Positions 1-5,188 of a stretch of 11,764 nt of DNA are shown one piece after another. The position numbers and the translations under genes are program-made. The DNA comes from an uncultured Erysipelotrichaceae bacterium (GTDB lineage: Bacteria > Bacillota_I > Bacilli_A > Erysipelotrichales > Erysipelotrichaceae): the NCBI GenBank assembly GCA_947175465.1, contig CAMWMY010000019.1, positions 1-11,764 on the forward strand, written 5' to 3'. The number at the start of each line of letters is the position of its first letter. Positions within the stretch are counted from its first letter, which is position 1. The notes under the pieces are model-generated. The model was not told the origin of the DNA and did not search any database. It was given only the letters and a program-made list of their open reading frames with translations.

Positions 1-1
1 T

Positions 2-373
2 ACTAAAATATATGCAAGAGCAGGTGATACTATTAAAAAGTTAGAATTTGCAATTAAAAATGCATTAAAACAAAAGAAGATGACGCAAAAAGAATATGCA
101 GAAAGTATTTGTTTAGCTGAGTCAACATTTTCCAATTATGTAAAAGGCGCACGTGAAATGAATTATCAAATGTTAAGTAAAATTGCAGAAGATCTTTCCT
201 TAGATTTAAATGCAATCTTTAAATCGAGTACGATTGACAAAAAGTCAAATATGATTACAGAGACGGAAGCAAATATCATTAATGCATTTCGTCAAGTTCC
301 TAAAGATCAGCAGGCAGAAATTGCTATTTCTATTATCTCTTTACTGAGATTATCTAAAAAATTGGATAAATAA
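2..373 (+). CDS. Cro/CI (XRE)-type helix-turn-helix protein, 5' end outside window
   Basis: This is a DNA-binding regulator of the lambda-repressor-like (XRE) class, seen only from its interior onward. The reading frame is open from base 2 with no ATG, GTG or TTG before the ATG at 80. The helix-turn-helix region already begins upstream of that ATG (LKQKKMTQKEYAES, then LAESTFSNYVKG as the turn and recognition helix). The ATG at 80 is therefore probably internal and the true start lies left of the window. After the HTH comes a short linker and a C-terminal segment (TEANIINAFRQVPKDQQAEI) typical of the tail of small phage-type or chromosomal repressors. No peptidase or ligand domain is visible. 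Its target cannot be told from the sequence. It lies 149 bp upstream of ruvA, which has its own promoter, so the two are probably separate transcription units. Confidence 0.75.
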   Translation, partial: TKIYARAGDTIKKLEFAIKNALKQKKMTQKEYAESICLAESTFSNYVKGAREMNYQMLSKIAEDLSLDLNAIFKSSTIDKKSNMITETEANIINAFRQVPKDQQAEIAISIISLLRLSKKLDK

Positions 374-384
374 AAAATGATAAT

Positions 385-428
385 ACTTTTCCACTTTTTA
401 TGAATAAAAGATAGGAGAGTGTTTTTTT
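385..428 (+). terminator. possible intrinsic terminator after the HTH gene
   Basis: A composite hairpin can be drawn. The outer stem ACTTTTC (385-391) pairs with GGAGAGT (414-420), including two G-U pairs. The inner stem CTTTTTA (394-400) pairs with TAAAAG (405-410), with one bulge. A run of seven T residues (422-428) follows after one G. The stem is weak and AT-rich, so this is only a plausible terminator separating the regulator from ruvA. Confidence 0.4.
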
Positions 429-475
429 ATTTATCTTAAAGTAATCAAAAGCCTGTTTATATAGAAAAAGCTTCA

Positions 476-504
476 TTGTTTTAAGGGGTTATTCATGGTA
501 TAAT
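476..504 (+). promoter_or_regulatory. promoter of ruvAB, extended -10
   Basis: The -35 box is TTGTTT (476-481), followed by a 17-nt spacer and a perfect TATAAT (499-504). TG at 496-497 makes this an extended -10 element. Transcription would start near 511, giving a leader of only about 12 nt whose first bases are already the ribosome-binding GGTGAT (512-517). No LexA/SOS box of the Bacillus type (GAAC-N4-GTTC) was noticed in this stretch. Confidence 0.7.
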
Positions 505-522
505 AAATAACGGTGATAAAAG

Positions 523-1104
523 ATGATAGCCTTTATAAAGGGGAAAGTTTATAGTCTTGGAAATGATTATATAATTATTGAAAATCAAGGGATTGGATAC
601 TATGTATATGTGGCAAATTCACAACACTTTTCTATGCAGATGGAAACCATTATATATACGTATCAGCATGTAAGAGAAGATGCGATCTCACTTTTTGGAT
701 TTCGAAGTATGGAGGAGCATGATTTGTTCATGCGTCTTATTGGCGTTAAGGGAGTTGGACCTAAAACCGCACTTTCTATGTTAGGTGTATGTTCAGCTAA
801 AGAAATGATTACAGCTATTGAAACTAACGATGTGAATCAACTAAAGAAATTACCTGGGATAGGGGCAAAAACAGCACAACAAATTGTATTGGATTTAAAA
901 GGAAAACTAGTAGAAGTTCCACAAGAAAGTAGTAAAGAAGAGAATGATGATTTAAAAGATGCTTTAGAAGCTTTAAAAGCACTTGGTTATAAACAAGTAG
1001 ATATTCAAAGTATAAAAAAAGAATTAGTCTCTCATAAAGGAAAAACAGTAGATGAATATATACGACTTGCTTTAAGCATACTAGCAAAGCGCAAAGGAGT
1101 TTAG
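523..1104 (+). CDS. ruvA: Holliday junction branch migration subunit RuvA
   Basis: RuvA binds the four-way DNA junction as a tetramer and loads the RuvB motor for branch migration during recombination and fork repair. At 193 aa it has the usual family length. Residues 1-62 form the N-terminal OB-fold domain (MIAFIKGKVY start). Two helix-hairpin-helix motifs follow: IGVKGVGPKTALSML at about 73-87 and KLPGIGAKTAQQIVLDLKGK at about 109-128, the DNA-backbone contacts. A charged, flexible linker covers about 130-143. The C-terminal RuvB-interacting domain runs from about 144 to the end (DALEALKALGYK...). The ATG is preceded by GGTGAT at 6-nt spacing, a match to the 3' end of the anti-SD target. 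Only 3 nt separate it from ruvB, so they form one operon. No ruvC is present, as expected in Bacillota, which use RecU instead. Confidence 0.97.
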   Translation: MIAFIKGKVYSLGNDYIIIENQGIGYYVYVANSQHFSMQMETIIYTYQHVREDAISLFGFRSMEEHDLFMRLIGVKGVGPKTALSMLGVCSAKEMITAIETNDVNQLKKLPGIGAKTAQQIVLDLKGKLVEVPQESSKEENDDLKDALEALKALGYKQVDIQSIKKELVSHKGKTVDEYIRLALSILAKRKGV

Positions 1105-1107
1105 GAC

Positions 1108-2115
1108 ATGGAACGATTGGTATCGGCAGAGCATCAAAATATAGATGAGGATTTATATCTTCGTCCACAGCGATTAGATGAATATATTGGGCAACAAGCA
1201 TTAAAAGAAAATTTAAAAGTTTTCATTGAAGCAGCAAAACAGCGAGAAGAAGCATTGGATCATGTTTTATTGTATGGTCCTCCAGGATTAGGAAAGACAA
1301 CTCTTTCTTATATCTTAGCTAATGAAATGGGAGGACAAATGAAAACAGCAAGTGGTCCATCAATTGAAAAAGGTGGCGATTTAGCTGCTATTTTATCTAC
1401 TTTACAAGCAGGAGATGTTTTATTTATTGATGAAATTCATCGCTTGCCTAAGCAAGTAGAAGAAATTTTATATCCTGCAATGGAAGATTATTGTATTGAT
1501 ATTGTTGTAGGAAAAGAAAGCAATGTTCGATCCATACGATTGGATCTACCACCTTTTACACTTGTAGGAGCTACAACAAGAGCAGGAGATTTAACCGCTC
1601 CTCTTCGTGATCGTTTTGGGATTATTAATCAATTAGAGTTTTATACCTTAGAAGAATTATCTAGTATCATTAAACGTACAGCACGTGTAATGAATAGTGA
1701 AATTGAAGAAGAAGCAGTTATTGAAATTGCTAGAAGATCAAGAGGGACACCACGTATAGCAAATCGTTTATTTCGTCGTGTAAGAGATTTTGCTCAGGTA
1801 ATGAACCAAGGAGTCCTTTCTAAAGAAATTTCTGCTATGGCTCTTGATCGTTTGAAAGTGGATCATTTAGGACTTGATCATGTTGATCATAAATATTTGA
1901 AAGGAATTATTGAACGATTTAAAGGGGGACCTGTTGGTCTAGAAGCATTATCAAGTAGTATTGGGGAAGAAGCGATGACACTAGAAGATGTTTATGAACC
2001 TTATTTATTACAAATCGGATTTATTAATCGAACACCAAGAGGACGTATTGTAACAGAGAAAGCATATCGTCATCTTGGTTATCAAATTCAAGAAACTCTT
2101 TTTGATGAAGATTAA
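1108..2115 (+). CDS. ruvB: Holliday junction branch migration ATPase RuvB
   Basis: RuvB is the hexameric AAA+ motor that pumps DNA through the RuvA-bound junction. The 335-aa protein is full length. It shows Walker A GPPGLGKT (57-64), Walker B VLFIDE leading into DEIH (104-111), sensor 1 GATTRAG (154-160), the arginine-finger segment RDRFG (167-171), sensor 2 GTPR (213-216), and the C-terminal winged-helix domain with [12 protein letters not shown] and [10 protein letters not shown]. The start ATG has AAAGGAG (1094-1099) at 8 nt, overlapping the end of ruvA, so translation is probably coupled. Its TAA overlaps by 4 nt the stop codon of the convergent yrzE-like gene. In Bacillus queA, tgt and yajC come next, but here they are absent. 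Confidence 0.98.
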   Translation: MERLVSAEHQNIDEDLYLRPQRLDEYIGQQALKENLKVFIEAAKQREEALDHVLLYGPPGLGKTTLSYILANEMGGQMKTASGPSIEKGGDLAAILSTLQAGDVLFIDEIHRLPKQVEEILYPAMEDYCIDIVVGKESNVRSIRLDLPPFTLVGATTRAGDLTAPLRDRFGIINQLEFYTLEELSSIIKRTARVMNSEIEEEAVIEIARRSRGTPRIANRLFRRVRDFAQVMNQGVLSKEISAMALDRLKVDHLGLDHVDHKYLKGIIERFKGGPVGLEALSSSIGEEAMTLEDVYEPYLLQIGFINRTPRGRIVTEKAYRHLGYQIQETLFDED

Positions 2116-2462
2116 GGTTTTTTACTAACAGCTATAATACAGCCTAAAAGATAACAAAGTAGCTTACTGAAAAGTTTAAGCATCGATAATACATTTATGG
2201 ATTCGATAATTAAAAAACCGATAATTCCTAAAAAGATAGTAACAACAAAAGCGTATATAAGCGCTTTTTTATTTATATTATACCCTAATATAAAACCTGA
2301 AGCTACATAAGCGATAGCCCCAAAAATCCAATTAAGAATATGAAAAGTATTTCCATTAATGATATTAAGATAGTATAGTAAAGCAAAAATGAGAGAAAAT
2401 AAGATTGTAGATGCAAATAAAAGAGCAAAAGATTGCAAGATTGTTTTTAGATTTGTTTTCAA
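2112..2462 (-). CDS. yrzE: small four-helix membrane protein, YrzE-like (TIGR04086-type)
   Basis: This is a 116-aa very hydrophobic protein of unknown function. Four membrane segments can be seen, at about 8-32, 39-61, 67-88 and 94-112, with short Lys-containing loops (NINKKA). The second to third helix region ([19 protein letters not shown]) resembles the GGF-x-AG...G pattern of the TIGR04086/YrzE family, and its place beside a DUF421 gene and spoVB supports this. I chose the TTG start at 2462 because GAGGTGAT lies just upstream at ideal spacing. An ATG at 2510 in the same frame has no ribosome-binding site and would add 16 residues without family character. It is convergent with ruvB (4-nt overlap of stops) and divergent from the DUF421 gene. 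The assignment rests on length, topology and context more than on sequence motifs. Confidence 0.7.
   Translation of the reverse strand: MKTNLKTILQSFALLFASTILFSLIFALLYYLNIINGNTFHILNWIFGAIAYVASGFILGYNINKKALIYAFVVTIFLGIIGFLIIESINVLSMLKLFSKLLCYLLGCIIAVSKKP
2247..2270 (+). terminator. terminator-like hairpin for ruvAB, lying antisense inside yrzE
   Basis: The plus strand shows AAAAGCG (2247-2253), an 8-nt loop, then CGCTTTT (2262-2268) running into two further T residues and ATTTAT. This is a perfect 7-bp stem with a six-T run, about 130 nt past the ruvB stop. On the minus strand the same hairpin has only a broken T tract (TTTTGTTGTT), so it looks directional for plus-strand transcripts. It lies wholly within the coding sequence of the convergent yrzE-like gene. 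Confidence 0.5.
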
Positions 2463-2466
2463 AAAT

Positions 2467-2474
2467 ATCACCTC
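2467..2474 (-). promoter_or_regulatory. ribosome-binding site fixing the TTG start of yrzE
   Basis: On the minus strand GAGGTGAT lies 4 nt before TTG (2462-2460), a near-perfect match to the Gram-positive consensus. It sits inside the longer ATG-initiated frame, which argues that the upstream ATG is not used. Confidence 0.7.
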
Positions 2475-2500
2475 GATAAAGTGTATGAAAAAAGTATAAA
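2473..2500 (+). promoter_or_regulatory. weak candidate promoter of the DUF421 gene
   Basis: TATAAA (2495-2500) has a possible -35 TCGATA (2473-2478) at 16 nt. It sits in the 60-bp divergent gap between yrzE and the DUF421 gene, where each gene must have its own promoter. On the minus strand TTGCAT plus TACACT at 19 nt is an equally weak candidate for yrzE. Confidence 0.3.
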
Positions 2501-2522
2501 AACTATGCAAGGAGGATAAAAA

Positions 2523-3185
2523 ATGCAGGAATATTTTATTTTAATTGGAAAGTGTATTATTTTTTATTTTGTCATTATTATTGCTTTACGTGTTATGGGA
2601 AAAAGGGAGATAGGAGAACTTAGTATTTTTGATATTGTTATTTATTTAGTTATGTCCGAATTATTAGCTATTTCGATATCAGAAGTAGATGAAAGTATTT
2701 GGAAATCCATGGTTCCTATTTTTACTTTATCTATATTACAAATTTTGCTTTCTATTATTTTATTAAAAAGTAAAAAAGCTAGAGATATTGTAGATGGAAC
2801 AGGGGTTATTATTATTCAAAATGGACAAATTAATCAGGCAGCAATGAAAAAAGAACGTTATAGTATTGATGATATGATGGTGCAATTACGAGATAAAGAT
2901 TATTCTTCTCCTGATGAAGTAGCTTTTGCTATTTTAGAAAGTAGTGGACATTTATCGATCATTCCTCAAAATAAGTGTAAAGTAAAATATCCTTTTCCAC
3001 TTATTAGTGATGGTATTATTGATACAAAAGTACTTAGTGCCTTGGGGTTTGATGAAGAATGGTTAAATCAAGCATTATTAAAAGAGGGTATTGAAGATTA
3101 CAAAGATGTTTTTTTATGTCTTTATCAAAAAGATGGGCTTTTTGTGATTAAAAGAACACTTACATCGAAAGATAAATTATTTTAA
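2523..3185 (+). CDS. yrbG: DUF421 membrane protein (YrbG/YetF family)
   Basis: This 220-aa integral membrane protein has a soluble cytoplasmic C-terminal part. Three membrane segments lie at about 4-26, 35-53 and 62-83. The family signature RVMGKREIGELSIFD, followed by VIYLVMSE, lies between the first and second. The soluble domain carries the second hallmark, YSIDDMMVQLRDK...DEVAFAILESSG, at about 113-142. The biochemical role is unsettled. Relatives in Bacillus include spore membrane proteins linked to spore resistance, but that cannot be transferred to this protein. The start has AAGGAGG at 7-nt spacing. The gene runs towards the SpoVB-like gene and its last 9 nt overlap that gene's 3' end, so the final Lys-Leu-Phe codons double as flippase codons. 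In Bacillus the same neighbours, yrzE and spoVB, flank yrbG. Confidence 0.9.
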   Translation: MQEYFILIGKCIIFYFVIIIALRVMGKREIGELSIFDIVIYLVMSELLAISISEVDESIWKSMVPIFTLSILQILLSIILLKSKKARDIVDGTGVIIIQNGQINQAAMKKERYSIDDMMVQLRDKDYSSPDEVAFAILESSGHLSIIPQNKCKVKYPFPLISDGIIDTKVLSALGFDEEWLNQALLKEGIEDYKDVFLCLYQKDGLFVIKRTLTSKDKLF

Positions 3186-4478
3186 AGTTGTTTTACGCAA
3201 AACATTTGCTAATTTTATAGCATGTAAAATTGTTGTTACTAACATTCCAAGAGTTAAGCCGATTGTTAAGGAAGAAGGACCTGTATAGGCTAGCGCAATT
3301 ACACAAAGAATTCTAACAATACATCCTAATAATGTGTCAAACATAGCTCCTCTACTTTTTGAAAGAGCATGCATCATACTTGATAATGGGGGTTGTAAAG
3401 AATAAAGGGCAAATGGCCAAGATAGTTGTCGTAATACATCAGCTCCATTTGTATTATGATAAAAAAGTTGCAATAATTCTTCTGCATATTGATAACAAAT
3501 AAACGAGCAAGAAACACCAATAAGAAAGCAACAACCAATAATGACATTAAATAGTTTTTTTGCATGAGCAATATGATTTCTTGTGAAATGATAAGTAAAT
3601 GAAGGAAGTAAAAAGTTGCTTAAGGTGATTGTAATAAAAGAGGGCATTGTTAAAATAGGTAATACATAACCATTGAGCTCCCCATAGGCATGTACCATCG
3701 TTTGGACTTGTAAAGTATTTAAACCAATCACCATAACAATGGGTTCTAAAAAATAAGTAAGTGATCCAATAAGTCTACTACTTGTCATAGGAATAGCAAC
3801 ATTATATATATCAGAAAAATCTTTTTTACATAAATTTTGAAAAAAAGAAAGAGAAACAAATGAATGTTTTTTTTGTTTTTTGATACATAAAAGCATGTAA
3901 ATAATGGAAGCGACTTCTCCTACCGTAATGGAAAACATAGCAAGGGTAGCCATTTCTATAGCATCTAAAGTAGGATTGCAAAGAAACATTCCTAAAAGAA
4001 AAAATACTCTTGTTAGTTCTTCAAAAATCTGTGTATTTGTAGCATGCAAATGTTGTTGGATTCCATATAAATAACCTTTCAATATACCAGATAAACTTAC
4101 AACAGGGATAAGTGGTACAATGGAATATAGCACAGGCTGAATAATATTTTGTTTTAAAATAGTATGTGCTAAATAAGGAATACACAAAAGAAATAGCAAT
4201 GCGATAATTGTATTTGTGATGATGGTAATTAAAATACTAGCAGCAAGTGGTTTTCGCTCATAATCATTTTCAGCAATGACTTTTGATAAGGCAGAAGGAA
4301 TTCCCATTTGCGCAAGAGTAATAATAATGACCATAGTAGGTGCAGCTAATGTATAGTAACTCATCGCTTCTACACTTAAATTTCTCGCTAATAAAATACG
4401 CACGATGAAAGATAAAATTTTAGCGAAAACAGAAACAATAATTAACAGTAATGTTGATCTTATAATTGTTTTTTTCAT
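3177..4478 (-). CDS. spoVB: SpoVB-like MATE/MOP-superfamily lipid flippase
   Basis: This is a polytopic membrane protein of the oligosaccharidyl-lipid/polysaccharide (MOP) exporter superfamily. Family members flip lipid-linked glycans; SpoVB is tied to spore cortex synthesis in Bacillus. The 433-aa product shows about twelve hydrophobic helices. The N-terminal region (TLLLIIVSVFAKILSFIVR, then MGIPSALSKVIAEND) is characteristic of the SpoVB/polysaccharide-transporter group, as is GILKGYLYGIQQ in the middle. B. subtilis SpoVB is about 518 aa, so this copy is shorter and seems to lack the last helices. The start is ATG at 4478 with GGAGTG 6 nt upstream; a GTG at 4487 in frame overlaps that site and was rejected. 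The gene is convergent with the DUF421 gene and divergent from comN. Synteny supports SpoVB; whether the organism sporulates is not shown. Confidence 0.82.
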   Translation of the reverse strand: MKKTIIRSTLLLIIVSVFAKILSFIVRILLARNLSVEAMSYYTLAAPTMVIIITLAQMGIPSALSKVIAENDYERKPLAASILITIITNTIIALLFLLCIPYLAHTILKQNIIQPVLYSIVPLIPVVSLSGILKGYLYGIQQHLHATNTQIFEELTRVFFLLGMFLCNPTLDAIEMATLAMFSITVGEVASIIYMLLCIKKQKKHSFVSLSFFQNLCKKDFSDIYNVAIPMTSSRLIGSLTYFLEPIVMVIGLNTLQVQTMVHAYGELNGYVLPILTMPSFITITLSNFLLPSFTYHFTRNHIAHAKKLFNVIIGCCFLIGVSCSFICYQYAEELLQLFYHNTNGADVLRQLSWPFALYSLQPPLSSMMHALSKSRGAMFDTLLGCIVRILCVIALAYTGPSSLTIGLTLGMLVTTILHAIKLANVLRKTTLK

Positions 4479-4484
4479 AAAGAA

Positions 4485-4490
4485 CACTCC
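4485..4490 (-). promoter_or_regulatory. ribosome-binding site fixing the spoVB start
   Basis: On the minus strand GGAGTG stands 6 nt before ATG 4478. The alternative in-frame GTG at 4487-4485 is part of this site, which makes the ATG the better start. Confidence 0.65.
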
Positions 4491-4510
4491 ATTTTCCTCA
4501 TAGGTATTGT

Positions 4511-4759
4511 ATGGTTGTGTATATAAGAAATATGCTATTCCTAAGAAAAGTTATATTGGATTTGTTAGAATATCAACATGAAAAATGGCATGCTTTTGTA
4601 TAAGTAGATTCGCATGATAGGATAGGAAGTGTTAAGCGATATAAGAAAGCGTTTTTTTATTGGTATCAAAAAGTCATTACAAGCAATGATGAAATATTGT
4701 AACATGCAATATTTCATAAAAAGTATCTTTTGTTAGAAGGGACGTTTTTTATGATATAA
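4511..4759 (+). pseudogene. candidate decayed reading frame between spoVB and comN
   Basis: One plus-strand frame reads like an eroded protein: MVVYIRNMLFLRKVILDLL and on to EKWHAFV, then a TAA at 4601, then VDSHDRIGSVKRYKKAFF and YWYQKVITSNDEIL, a TAA at 4700, then HAIFHKKYLLLEGTFFMI and a TAA at 4757. Two stops interrupt about 80 codons, well below what an AT-rich non-coding stretch usually shows, and Trp, His and Gly residues are present. There is no good ribosome-binding site and I recognise no family. It may be chance, since the best of six frames was picked. The rest of the 423-bp gap (4479-4901) holds the spoVB ribosome-binding site, an inverted repeat and the comN promoter. Confidence 0.3.
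4689..4717. repeat. perfect 11-bp inverted repeat with 7-nt spacer
   Basis: ATGAAATATTG (4689-4699) and CAATATTTCAT (4707-4717) are exact reverse complements around TAACATG. No T run follows on either strand, so it does not look like a terminator. It could be an operator for a dimeric regulator or an RNA hairpin. It lies about 130 bp upstream of the comN promoter and 210 bp upstream of spoVB. Confidence 0.5.
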
Positions 4760-4843
4760 AGTTGTTTTTAATACAAAAATACTAAAAAAATTTTATTTTA
4801 CTTCATATTTAACGAGAATATCGTATATATTTGCAAGAAATGA

Positions 4844-4872
4844 TTGCTTAATAATAAGAGAAATTGTATAAT
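4844..4872 (+). promoter_or_regulatory. promoter of comN-secDF
   Basis: TTGCTT (4844-4849), a 17-nt spacer and a perfect TATAAT (4867-4872) form a sigma-A-type promoter. Transcription would start near 4879, leaving a leader of about 20 nt that carries the AGGAGG site for comN. Confidence 0.7.
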
Positions 4873-4887
4873 ATTAGTCATGATGTT

Positions 4888-4893
4888 AGGAGG
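4888..4893 (+). promoter_or_regulatory. ribosome-binding site fixing the GTG start of comN
   Basis: AGGAGG lies 8 nt before the GTG at 4902. No ATG at suitable distance is present, so this site decides the start. Confidence 0.7.
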
Positions 4894-4901
4894 AATCAGT
4901 A

Positions 4902-5186
4902 GTGAAAACATGTTTTATAAAAAATAGACATATTCAACTTGCGATTACTCTTAAAACAAATCAAATGAAAAGGGAACAATTATCTTCATTAACTTATCAA
5001 CATGTTGAAAATACATTAATAGGATTGATATGGAAATATAAATATCCTTCATCTGTGCATGAAGCTATTAATGATATTTTAACGTTAAATGCAAATGAGG
5101 TTGTAGCCTTTTTATCCAATCAAGCGATTATTATGGGATCGCAGATGGAATTAAATGAAATTAAAAGTATTTTAGGAGGAGAATAA
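4902..5186 (+). CDS. comN: ComN-like post-transcriptional regulator (YrzD family)
   Basis: This 94-aa soluble protein is mostly helical by appearance, with no membrane segment. The segment at about 57-75 (VHEAINDILTLNANEVVAF, followed by LSNQAI) matches the core I recall for the small Post_transc_reg family, whose B. subtilis member ComN (YrzD, about 98 aa) acts after transcription initiation on the comE late-competence operon and localises with DivIVA. The position immediately before secDF is the same as in Bacillus. The start is GTG with a strong AGGAGG. Only 2 nt separate its stop from secDF, and the secDF ribosome-binding site lies inside its last codons, so the two are co-transcribed and probably translationally coupled. 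No comE genes are visible here, so a competence role is unproven; the N-terminal half is not recognisably conserved. Confidence 0.75.
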   Translation: MKTCFIKNRHIQLAITLKTNQMKREQLSSLTYQHVENTLIGLIWKYKYPSSVHEAINDILTLNANEVVAFLSNQAIIMGSQMELNEIKSILGGE

Positions 5187-5188
5187 AA

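Noticed and set aside
80..373. ATG at 80 as the start of a complete 97-aa regulator
   Set aside because: The frame is open to the window's left edge and the first HTH helix begins before this ATG; it has no clear ribosome-binding site.
824..1201. 125-aa minus-strand frame over ruvA/ruvB
   Set aside because: It lies opposite two certain genes, is low-complexity Leu/Val/Tyr-rich, and has no ribosome-binding site that I can see.
2463..2510. Upstream ATG start for the yrzE-like gene
   Set aside because: No ribosome-binding site precedes it, while GAGGTGAT stands at ideal distance from the TTG at 2462.
3126..3144. CAAAAAG-ATGGG-CTTTTTG hairpin at the end of yrbG as a terminator
   Set aside because: The T residues are all within the stem and no T run follows on either strand; the sequence is explained by the coding codons.
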